From positions 1 to 64,000 of the forward strand of contig CALUIS010000001.1 in the NCBI GenBank assembly GCA_944320765.1: a stretch of DNA of 64,000 bases, written 5' to 3'. Every line of letters begins with the position of its first letter. Position 1 is the first letter of the stretch. Origin of the DNA: an uncultured Paraprevotella sp. (GTDB lineage: Bacteria > Bacteroidota > Bacteroidia > Bacteroidales > Bacteroidaceae). A model generated the notes under the pieces. That model worked only from the letters and a program-made list of their open reading frames with translations, was not told the DNA's origin and made no database searches. Positions 55,376-62,770 of the stretch are shown here, one piece after another. A program made the position numbers and the translations under genes.

Positions 55376-55698
55376 TCCCTCGCCGATGCCCTCTTTCATG
55401 GGGGCGGATGGAGTGGGGACTGCATTTAGTGGAAAGGCGTTTATCAGCGCTTTGTTCCTTTGGCTCTACAGAACTTCGCAACTTCTAAATCCAGTCAAAG
55501 ACAAGGCAACGGTAGATGCCCTGTGGGTATGTTTTATATTACCCCCTTGGCGTGTCCGCACGTTTTTGTGCGGCGGAAAGGGGGGGATATACATACATAT
55601 CGGCGTGGGCTTCTGCGTTGTCCGTTCAACTGGATTGGGCTATGCGAAGGCCTTTGTAGAGCGGGACGGGCAACAGGTACAGACTCCCGCGCTTTTTT
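55376..55698 (+). ncRNA. Structured leader / possible small RNA B upstream of a surface lipoprotein
   Basis: About 320 bases, homologous to 36459-36770. The hairpin ACAAGGCA-ACGGTAGA-TGCCCTGT is identical to leader A; the long stem CCCCCTT...CCGCACG-TTTTT-GTGCGG...AAGGGGG keeps its shape with changed sequence. Most differences lie in stems or loops, while single-stranded blocks such as ATATCGGCGTGGGCTTCTGC are kept. Long ORFs crossing it are out of frame with one another between copies, so it is not treated as coding. Confidence 0.65.
55661..55698 (+). terminator. Intrinsic terminator inside leader B
   Basis: GCGGGA at 55661-55666 pairs perfectly with TCCCGC at 55685-55690, then GC and six T. 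It lies 74 bases before the lipoprotein ATG. Confidence 0.65.
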
Positions 55699-55732
55699 CG
55701 TATATGCACGCATCGTAACCATTTGATAACCT

Positions 55733-55756
55733 GCCTGAAGAGGGGAAGCGTCAGGC
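55733..55756 (+). promoter_or_regulatory. Hairpin before the lipoprotein B start
   Basis: GCCTGA / TCAGGC around the loop AGAGGGGAAGCG; the loop is identical to that of leader A. It ends 16 bases before the ATG at 55773. Confidence 0.4.
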
Positions 55757-55772
55757 TCAAAAACAAATCAAT

Positions 55773-56774
55773 ATGAAAAAGAGAGTGAACAACGTGTCCC
55801 GTCCTGCAATGGGCGGGAGTGTGAAGTGGCTTTGCGCGGCCTTGTGCCTCGCGGCGGGTTTCGGCCTTTCGGCTTGTAGCGACGATGACGAGGGCGATGG
55901 AGGCGGTGCCGGTGGCGGCGTGGCCGCGCAGCAGATGCCGTTGGTGGCGGACGCGGGGATTCAGTTTCCCGTGACGCAGTATTCGGAGTATTCTTTGTCT
56001 GATATGACAACTTATACGTATTCCGGCGGGCGCATGACTGGTAGAATGAGTAATAATGCTTCTTCTTTTGCTGTCACTTCAAATCCTCTGGTTGTAAAAG
56101 AGTGGTTTGCGGATGAAGAGGATGATTTTACTACGTACAGTGACGTAAGGCTGAACAAAAAGGGATTTATTGTTTCTGCAAAATGTGTTTATTTAGGAGG
56201 AAGTGGCTCCGCTAATTGGATTTATGATGATAATGGTTATCTCGTGGCTGAATCTGGAACGGCAGCTGGAACGGAAGATGGAGAATCCTATTCTTGGAAT
56301 TGGTCAAGTACATATACATGGTCAGATGGAAATCTTATGAGACTTGAAACTACGTATGTGGAGGATGGTGAGGCAGAAACAGATGTGACCACCTATACTT
56401 ACGGAAGGGCTGATTGGAATAATCCGGGAGTGGCATTCTCAATGGAGCAAGGTTATTGCGGCAATTTCTTTGGAGATTTTGGGGATGATTCATATATGTT
56501 TTCGGCTGGACTCATGGGGTATCTTCCTAAAAATATTCCGACGCAGATTGTAACGAAGTTTGATGATGGCTATTTAGATGAAAATACGATAAGCGAAGTA
56601 GAATATAATCCAGATGGTTCCATTCAATATATTGTGATGAATGGTTATTATTACCGCTACGGCTACGCCGACTATCCCATCGCACAGGAGGATACTTATT
56701 CCGCAGCTCCGTCCGTGAAGGGGGGACAGGTTGCCAAAAGCCTGAAGAGGGCACGTCGGATGATGCGGCGGTAG
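55773..56774 (+). CDS. Surface lipoprotein B, paralogue of 36841-37863
   Basis: A 333-aa lipoprotein with lipobox LSAC (Cys35) and the SDDDEG export-signal-like start of the mature protein, a Gly-rich linker and VADAGIQFPVTQYSEY. The body carries TYTYSGGRMTG, WIYDDNGYLVAESG and TTYTYGRADWNNPG, the same order of short YD-like motifs as in the paralogue, but the sequence between them has drifted. It ends in the basic tail SLKRARRMMRR. GC content is low in the middle compared with both ends. Function is unknown; surface exposure is inferred from the export-signal motif. Confidence 0.8.
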   Translation: MKKRVNNVSRPAMGGSVKWLCAALCLAAGFGLSACSDDDEGDGGGAGGGVAAQQMPLVADAGIQFPVTQYSEYSLSDMTTYTYSGGRMTGRMSNNASSFAVTSNPLVVKEWFADEEDDFTTYSDVRLNKKGFIVSAKCVYLGGSGSANWIYDDNGYLVAESGTAAGTEDGESYSWNWSSTYTWSDGNLMRLETTYVEDGEAETDVTTYTYGRADWNNPGVAFSMEQGYCGNFFGDFGDDSYMFSAGLMGYLPKNIPTQIVTKFDDGYLDENTISEVEYNPDGSIQYIVMNGYYYRYGYADYPIAQEDTYSAAPSVKGGQVAKSLKRARRMMRR

Positions 56775-56813
56775 ACGGCATCGTTCGTCAATACTAAGGA
56801 ACACAAATAAACT

Positions 56814-56947
56814 CCTCCGCCTTGCAGGGGAGGTGTCGCGAAGCGACGGAGGGGTTTCACGTTCACGAATCACTTACGGCAGCAGTATGCCTCAATGGAT
56901 GTGAGACCCCTCAGGCCTTTCAGGCCAGCTCCCCTACGAGGCGGAGC
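56814..56947 (-). repeat. Paired-hairpin intergenic repeat, copy 4
   Basis: Opposite orientation to copies 1-3: left half TCGC-type (GTCGCGAAGCGAC), right half GGCC-type (GGCCTTTCAGGCC). It begins about 40 bases after the stop of lipoprotein B and makes up most of the 291-base gap before the menaquinone genes. Confidence 0.85.
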
Positions 56948-57029
56948 AATCTTCTTTGTCTTTGCGCTAAAAAAAGTGAATCGGCGGGACAAACTTTCCC
57001 GTTTGTCCGTTTTTTAAGGCAGAATTCTG

Positions 57030-57037
57030 TATATTTG
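57030..57037 (+). promoter_or_regulatory. -7 box of the menaquinone operon
   Basis: TATATTTG (TAnnTTTG), 28 bases before the ATG at 57066; a TTTG at 57002 is 24 bases further upstream, longer than the usual 19-base spacing. Confidence 0.5.
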
Positions 57038-57065
57038 CTCATTACATCTTTAAAAACGTGGGCCT

Positions 57066-58298
57066 ATGAAGTATAAAATGTTAGTGCTCGACGTGGACGG
57101 GACACTGTTGAACGACGAGAAAGAAGTGAGCAACCGCACATTGAACACGCTGCGCAAGGTGCAGCAGATGGGAGTGCGTATCATGTTGGCCTCAGGTCGC
57201 CCCACTTATGGATTGTTGCCTTTGGCCAAGAAACTGGAATTGGGAACCTATAACGGATATATCCTTTCTTACAACGGCGGACAAGTAATCAACGCTTCCA
57301 ACGGGGAAGTGGTGTTTGAACGGCGCATCAATCCGGAACAGATTCCTTACCTGGAGAAGAAAGCCAACAAGAACGGCTTTGCCATCCTGACGTATAACGG
57401 CGATACGATTGTGACAAACGACGCCAGCAATCCGCATGTCCAGGCGGAGGCGGCATTGAACGGCATGAAGTTGGAGCAGCAGGAGTTCTTCTCCGCCGCC
57501 ATCGACTATCCGCCTTGCAAATGTATGCTGGTGAGCGACGACGAGGAGGCTCTCGTAGCGTTGGAAGACCTTTGGAAACGCCGTCTGAACGGCGTGCTGG
57601 ATGTGTTCCGTTCCGAACCTTTCTTCCTGGAAGTGGTAGGCACGCGGGTGGACAAAGCCAACACCTTGGGCGTCATCATGGAGAAGGAAGGGATCAAGGC
57701 GGACGAGATCGTGGTGTTCGGCGACGGCGCGGCCGACGTGACCATGCTGCAGCTGGCCGATCTGGGTATCGCCATGGGCAATGCGTCGGATGCCGTGAAG
57801 CGGTGCGCCGACTACACTACGCTGTCCAACAACGAGGACGGTGTGGCCGTGGCGGTGGAGAAGGCTTTCCTGGCCGAGGTGCGCGAGAGCGAGATTCCGT
57901 TGGATGCCATCAACGCGCAGGCGGAAAGCACGCTGATGGGCAATTTGGGCATACAATATACCTATGCTTCCCACGACCGTGTGGAGGCCATCATGCCGGT
58001 GGACCACCGCAACCGCCAGCCTTTCGGCATCCTGCACGGGGGGGCCACGCTGGCCTTGGGCGAGACGGTGGCCGGATTCGGTTCGATGATTATCTGCAAG
58101 CCCGATGAATTTGTCGTGGGGATGCAGGTGAGCGGCAACCATATCTCTTCCGCCCATGAGGGCGACACGGTGCGGGCCGTGGGTACGATTGTGCACAAGG
58201 GGCGTTCCTCGCATGTATGGAATGTCGATGTGTTTACTTCCACCGGCAAACTGGTGTCGTCCATCCGGGTGGTGAACAGTGTGATGAAGCGGAAGTGA
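57066..58298 (+). CDS. HAD-IIB hydrolase fused to a hotdog thioesterase (probable DHNA-CoA thioesterase)
   Basis: A 410-aa two-domain protein. Residues 1-268 are a Cof-type HAD phosphatase: motif I LDVDGTLLND, motif II LASGRP, motif IV FGDGAADVTML followed by IAMGNASDAVK. Residues 275-410 are a PaaI-like hotdog thioesterase with FGILHGGATLALGETVAG, including the catalytic-type glutamate. Since menF, menD and menB follow directly, the thioesterase half probably cleaves 1,4-dihydroxy-2-naphthoyl-CoA (the MenI step). What the phosphatase half does is unknown. The menF ATG begins two bases after its stop. Confidence 0.88.
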   Translation: MKYKMLVLDVDGTLLNDEKEVSNRTLNTLRKVQQMGVRIMLASGRPTYGLLPLAKKLELGTYNGYILSYNGGQVINASNGEVVFERRINPEQIPYLEKKANKNGFAILTYNGDTIVTNDASNPHVQAEAALNGMKLEQQEFFSAAIDYPPCKCMLVSDDEEALVALEDLWKRRLNGVLDVFRSEPFFLEVVGTRVDKANTLGVIMEKEGIKADEIVVFGDGAADVTMLQLADLGIAMGNASDAVKRCADYTTLSNNEDGVAVAVEKAFLAEVRESEIPLDAINAQAESTLMGNLGIQYTYASHDRVEAIMPVDHRNRQPFGILHGGATLALGETVAGFGSMIICKPDEFVVGMQVSGNHISSAHEGDTVRAVGTIVHKGRSSHVWNVDVFTSTGKLVSSIRVVNSVMKRK

Positions 58299-58300
58299 GA

Positions 58301-59416
58301 ATGAGGGAGGACGAGAAGGCCATCGGCGAATGGATGGCCGGAGAAGAGATTTTTGTTTTCTACCGGGAACCGGGCGAGTCCGTGGCTCATGGAGTGCGGG
58401 CTTCCCGGGCCGCCTTGTTCCCGTTGGATTCCATTCCTTCGCTTGACGGGAAGACCGGTTTTGTATTTGCCCCTTTTCACTGCGGAAAGGGGCATCCTTT
58501 ATGGTTGCTGGAGGCGGAAGAGGAGATGGAAATACCGATGGCGCGGGCAGGAGAGTGCGACGAGGTGGAGGCACCGGCTTCGGTGGCCCCGGCCGGAGGA
58601 TGCGAGGCGCGTCCCTCTTTGGCATATGCCACGACGTTCAGGGCTTTTTCCGCCGCGTTGTGCGGCGGACGTTTTCGCAAGCTGGTATTGTCACGCAGGT
58701 ACGAGGAACCCCTCCCTTCGGGTTTCTCATGGGCGCGTGCCTTTTGCGCGGCCTGCCGGCGGTATGTGCATTCCTATGTCTACCTGTTCCATACGCCGCA
58801 GACGGGCTATTGGCTGGGGGCTACGCCGGAAATCCTGCTGACCGGGGAGGGGCGGCGGTATCACACCGTGGCCTTGGCCGGCACACAGTTCCTGCATGAC
58901 GGGAGGTTGACGGAAGAATGGTCGGACAAGAACCTCCGGGAGCAGGCCTGCGTCACGCAATACATCATGGATTGCTTGCGCGGGCGGGGACTGGAACCGG
59001 TGGCGAAAGGCCCGCGTACGGCCACGGCCGGGGAACTGGCCCACCTGAAGACGGAAATCCGCTTCGAGCTTCCCGATACGGATCGGTTGGGCGGCTTGCT
59101 GTCTGCCTTGCACCCCACGCCGGCGGTGTGCGGCCTGCCCAAGGAGGAGGCTTTCCGTTTCATCGAGGAAAACGAAGGGTACGACCGTTCCTATTACGCC
59201 GGTTTCCTGGGGCGGCTGTCGCCGGGGGGACGCACGGCCTTGTATGTCAACTTGCGGTGCATGGCGTGCGGGGAAGGTTCTTCCGCCCTTCGTTTGTATG
59301 CCGGAGGAGGGTTGCTGCCGGAATCCGTGTTGGAAGAGGAATGGATGGAGACCGAACGCAAGTTGCAGACCATGAAATATGTGAGTTCAAAAGGAGAGAC
59401 CCATGTTTTCGGATAA
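58301..59416 (+). CDS. menF: Isochorismate synthase
   Basis: A 371-aa chorismate-binding enzyme making isochorismate for menaquinone. C-terminal family blocks are present: FRKLVLSRRYE, LGATPEILLTGEG, VALAGTQFL, EIRFELPD, HPTPAVCGLPKEEA and YAGFLGRLSPGG. The N-terminal part is short, giving a protein smaller than E. coli MenF (431 aa). Start ATG 58301 was chosen since it is two bases after the preceding stop; an upstream in-frame start lies within that gene. Its end overlaps menD by 14 bases. Confidence 0.92.
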   Translation: MREDEKAIGEWMAGEEIFVFYREPGESVAHGVRASRAALFPLDSIPSLDGKTGFVFAPFHCGKGHPLWLLEAEEEMEIPMARAGECDEVEAPASVAPAGGCEARPSLAYATTFRAFSAALCGGRFRKLVLSRRYEEPLPSGFSWARAFCAACRRYVHSYVYLFHTPQTGYWLGATPEILLTGEGRRYHTVALAGTQFLHDGRLTEEWSDKNLREQACVTQYIMDCLRGRGLEPVAKGPRTATAGELAHLKTEIRFELPDTDRLGGLLSALHPTPAVCGLPKEEAFRFIEENEGYDRSYYAGFLGRLSPGGRTALYVNLRCMACGEGSSALRLYAGGGLLPESVLEEEWMETERKLQTMKYVSSKGETHVFG

Positions 59417-61091
59417 GAAGAACGTGTTGCAGCTGGTGGCGTTGCTGAGGGCTTACGGGATACGCCGCATGGTGCTGTGTCCCGGCAGCCGCAATGTGCC
59501 GTTGGTGCAGACTTTCGCGGCGTGTGAGGACTTTGAATGTTATTCCGTGACGGACGAGCGGAGCGCCGGTTTTTTCGCCTTGGGGCTGGCCTTGCGCCTG
59601 CAAGTCCCCGTGGGGGTGTGCTGCACGTCCGGTTCGGCTTTGCTGAACCTGCATCCGGCGGTGGCCGAGGCTTTTTATCGCGGCGTGCCGTTGGTGGTGG
59701 TGTCGGCCGACCGCCCGTCGGCCTGGATCGGGCAGATGGACGGGCAGACCTTGCCGCAGCCCGGTGTGTTCGGGACGTTGGCCAGGAAGTCCGTGGACAT
59801 TCCCGAACCGCATACGCCGGAAGAGGAATGGCAGACGGGTCGGTTGGTGAACGAGGCTTTGCTGGAACTGGACCATCACGGTCGCGGGCCGGTGCACATC
59901 AACGTGCCGCTTTCCGAACCGCTGTTCCGGTTTACGGTGCCGGAGTTGCCGGACGTGAGGCGCATCGTGCGGCGGGACATGTCGGACGGGGGACGCGCGC
60001 TGGCTTGGTTCCTGAAGGAGATGTTGCCCCGTTACCGCCGGGTATTGGTGGTGTCGGGACAGATGTCCGTGGCGGAAGCGTCGGCGGTGGCCGATAACCT
60101 GCCGTCCGGACGGGTGGCCTGGCTGACGGAGTTGCTGGGCAACGCGCCGTCCGCGTCCGGGGCGGTGAGGGGCTTCGACGCGCTGCTGTATGCCGCCGGG
60201 GAGCGGGAACGGGAGGCTTTGCGCCCGGATCTGGTGATTACCTTGGGCGGGCATATCGTGTCGAAGCGGTTGAAGAAGTTCTTGCGGCAGACGCCCTCGC
60301 TGGCCCATTGGCAGGTGTCGCCGTCCGGGCAGCCTGCCGATGTCTTTTGCAAGCTGACGGCGGTCATCGAGGCATCGGCGGCTGATTTCTGTAGCCTGTT
60401 GTCCCGTTCCGAAGCCTTGGCGGGAGAGACGGCTTACGCGGACTTGTGGCGCGAGGGATGCGCACGGCTGGGACACCCTGTGGTGGAGTATTCCTCGCTG
60501 ACTGCCGTGCGGCGGGTGATGGGGGCTTTGCCGGCTGACTCCGTCCTGCATTTGGCCAACAGTTCGGCGGTGCGTCTGGCGGAACTGTTTCCCCTGCCCG
60601 GAAGGGTGGAGGTGCAGTGCAACCGGGGCGTGAACGGCATCGAGGGTTCGGTGTCGGCCGCCGTGGGCTACGCGGCCGCCGACACCCGTCTGAATTTCCT
60701 GCTGGTGGGCGACCTGAGTTTCTTCTACGACATGAACGCCTTGTGGAACGGGCATGTCACGCCCAATCTCCGCATCGTGCTGCTCAACAACGGCGGCGGG
60801 GCCATCTTCCACGCCCTTCCGGGACTGGATATGGAAGGCGATACGAGGCATTTCGTGACGGCCTCGCACATCGCTTCGGCCGCCGGATGGGCCGAGTCGC
60901 GCGGGTTCACTTACCTCAGGGCCACGGACTTTGTGTCTTTGCTGGTTTCCCTGGATGATTTGATGGACGAAGAGGCCACGGCCCCAGTCCTGCTGGAAGT
61001 GTTCACCGAGGCGGACGAGGATGCCGCCGCGCAGCGGGAGCATTACCGTCTGTTGCGGGAGGAATATAATAAAAAAGAGCCGGAGATCTGA
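59403..61091 (+). CDS. menD: 2-succinyl-5-enolpyruvyl-6-hydroxy-3-cyclohexene-1-carboxylate synthase
   Basis: A 562-aa thiamine-diphosphate enzyme that joins 2-oxoglutarate to isochorismate. Features: CPGSRNVPLVQTF and TDERSAGFFALGLAL with the catalytic glutamate in the first domain, and GDLSFFYDMNAL plus NNGGGAIFHALPG in the cofactor-binding third domain. Full length. It overlaps menF and is followed two bases later by an ORF6N gene. Confidence 0.95.
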   Translation: MFSDKKNVLQLVALLRAYGIRRMVLCPGSRNVPLVQTFAACEDFECYSVTDERSAGFFALGLALRLQVPVGVCCTSGSALLNLHPAVAEAFYRGVPLVVVSADRPSAWIGQMDGQTLPQPGVFGTLARKSVDIPEPHTPEEEWQTGRLVNEALLELDHHGRGPVHINVPLSEPLFRFTVPELPDVRRIVRRDMSDGGRALAWFLKEMLPRYRRVLVVSGQMSVAEASAVADNLPSGRVAWLTELLGNAPSASGAVRGFDALLYAAGEREREALRPDLVITLGGHIVSKRLKKFLRQTPSLAHWQVSPSGQPADVFCKLTAVIEASAADFCSLLSRSEALAGETAYADLWREGCARLGHPVVEYSSLTAVRRVMGALPADSVLHLANSSAVRLAELFPLPGRVEVQCNRGVNGIEGSVSAAVGYAAADTRLNFLLVGDLSFFYDMNALWNGHVTPNLRIVLLNNGGGAIFHALPGLDMEGDTRHFVTASHIASAAGWAESRGFTYLRATDFVSLLVSLDDLMDEEATAPVLLEVFTEADEDAAAQREHYRLLREEYNKKEPEI

Positions 61092-61093
61092 AT

Positions 61094-61720
61094 ATGGATA
61101 TGGATAGTGACAAATTATTTAAAAAGACAGGCGGTTTTACTCATAATCCAGTTCGTTTGTTGGAACAAGTCCGCCAAAAAATCGTGCATCTTAGAAATTG
61201 TGAAGTAATCTTGGATGTGGATGTTGCCAGATTGTATGGTGTGGAAACAAAGCGGGTAAACGAAGCTGTCAGAAACAATCCGGATAAATTTCCAGAAGGG
61301 TATATGTTCAAATTGACGCGTGAAGAGACAACGTGTTTGCGGTCGAAAAATTCGACCGCAAATATATCACCAAAGTCCCGTACGTTTCCTAAAGCCTTTA
61401 CAGAGAAGGGGCTATATATGCTGGCGACTATTCTTAAAAGCAGATGTGCCGTTGATGTGACATTTGCCATTATAGAGACATTTGCTACCGTACGACAGCT
61501 GAAACAGGAACTTCGTGCCTTGCATAATGAGAAGGATAGTGGTAACCAACAGTCAAAGATGCAACATTTTGGAGAGATGCTTTCAAGTATTGTCATGCCT
61601 GATTTGGAGACATCTGAGACAGAGTCAAGTTTGGAGATCAATTTTCTGATAGGGAAAATAAAGCATACAGTAAAACGGATAAAGAGGCAAGACAGTTCGG
61701 ACCATACCGAAGTGGAATAA
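61094..61720 (+). CDS. ORF6N-domain protein inside the menaquinone operon
   Basis: A 208-aa protein with an N-terminal ORF6N (KilA-N-related) DNA-binding domain, visible as HLRNCEVILDVDVARLYGV, VNEAVRNNPDKFPEGYMFKL and FTEKGLYMLATILKS. The rest is helical. Such proteins are common in phages and mobile elements; some may be antirepressors. Codon use is AT-rich compared with menD and menB on either side, so it looks acquired, yet it sits snugly (two bases after menD, 19 before menB) with no repeats or attachment sites. It plays no expected part in quinone synthesis. Confidence 0.88.
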   Translation: MDMDSDKLFKKTGGFTHNPVRLLEQVRQKIVHLRNCEVILDVDVARLYGVETKRVNEAVRNNPDKFPEGYMFKLTREETTCLRSKNSTANISPKSRTFPKAFTEKGLYMLATILKSRCAVDVTFAIIETFATVRQLKQELRALHNEKDSGNQQSKMQHFGEMLSSIVMPDLETSETESSLEINFLIGKIKHTVKRIKRQDSSDHTEVE

Positions 61721-61739
61721 GGTTTAAAGGAGAAAGGAA

Positions 61740-62552
61740 ATGATTATGGAAAGAGAATGGAAGACATTGAAGGAATACGGGGATATTCTTTTTGACTTTT
61801 ACGGCGGCATCGCCCGCATCACCATCAACCGCCCGCAGGTGCGCAACGCCTTCACGCCGCGCACGGTGGCGGAGATGAGCGACGCGCTGCGCGTCTGCCG
61901 CGACCGGCGCGACGTGCACGTGGTGGTGCTGACAGGGGCGGGCGACAAGGCGTTCTGTTCCGGCGGCGACATGCACGTGAAGGGCCGGGGTGGCTATGTG
62001 GGCGAGGACGGCGTGCCGCGCCTGAACGTGCTGGAGGTGCAGAAGCAGATACGCTCGCTGCCCAAGCCCGTGATTGCGGCGGTGAACGGTTTCGCCATCG
62101 GCGGCGGACACGTGCTGCACGTGGTATGCGACCTGACCATCGCCTCGGACAACGCCGTGTTCGGGCAGACGGGTCCGCGTGTGGGCAGTTTCGACGCCGG
62201 TTTCGGCGCGTCCTATCTGGCCCGCGTCGTGGGACAGAAGAAAGCCCGCGAAATCTGGTTCCTGTGCCGCAAGTACAATGCGCAGGAGGCGTTGGAGATG
62301 GGTTTGGTGAACAAGGTGGTGCCTTTGGAGCGGCTGGAGGACGAGTATGTGGCCTGGGCCGAGGAGATGATGCAGCTCAGCCCGCTGGCCTTGCGCATGA
62401 TCAAGGTGGGGCTGAACGCCGAACTGGACGGCCAGGCCGGCATCCAGGAACTGGCCGGCGACGCCACGATGCTCTACTACATGACCGACGAGGCGCAGGA
62501 GGGCGGCAAGGCTTTCCTCGAGAAGCGCAAGCCGAAGTGGAACCCGATGTGA
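61740..62552 (+). CDS. menB: 1,4-dihydroxy-2-naphthoyl-CoA synthase
   Basis: A 270-aa crotonase-family enzyme that closes the naphthoate ring from o-succinylbenzoyl-CoA. It has the MenB oxyanion and active-site pieces [37 protein letters not shown] and [28 protein letters not shown] site precedes the ATG. menC and menE, often next in such operons, are not here; menB is followed by a repeat and a convergent gene, so they must lie elsewhere. Confidence 0.96.
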   Translation: MIMEREWKTLKEYGDILFDFYGGIARITINRPQVRNAFTPRTVAEMSDALRVCRDRRDVHVVVLTGAGDKAFCSGGDMHVKGRGGYVGEDGVPRLNVLEVQKQIRSLPKPVIAAVNGFAIGGGHVLHVVCDLTIASDNAVFGQTGPRVGSFDAGFGASYLARVVGQKKAREIWFLCRKYNAQEALEMGLVNKVVPLERLEDEYVAWAEEMMQLSPLALRMIKVGLNAELDGQAGIQELAGDATMLYYMTDEAQEGGKAFLEKRKPKWNPM

Positions 62553-62594
62553 TGATATATAGTCTTGCCGGGGCAGAGCCGGCAAGAATGAACT

Positions 62595-62726
62595 GCCCCG
62601 CCTGAAAGGGGGGCTGTCGCGGAGCGACTGAGGGGTCTCCCGTCCACAAAGCATACATTTTGCGTATGAATCCGTGGGTGTGAGACCCCTCAGGCCCTAC
62701 GGGCCAGCTCCCCTTTCAGGCGGAGC
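62595..62726 (-). repeat. Paired-hairpin intergenic repeat, copy 5
   Basis: Same orientation as copy 4: left TCGC-type hairpin (GTCGCGGAGCGAC), right GGCC-type hairpin (GGCCCTACGGGCC). It fills the gap between the convergent menB and PspC-type genes, about 43 bases from each stop codon. Confidence 0.85.
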
Positions 62727-62770
62727 AGTTTTTTGCTACGCCTTCCTTTTTCCGGTTCAGTTCTTTTTAT

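Noticed and set aside
55272..55718. 148-codon ORF across leader B, and a 127-codon ORF across leader A (36407-36790)
   Set aside because: The frames do not stay in register between the two copies; the shared parts are hairpins, a promoter and a terminator.
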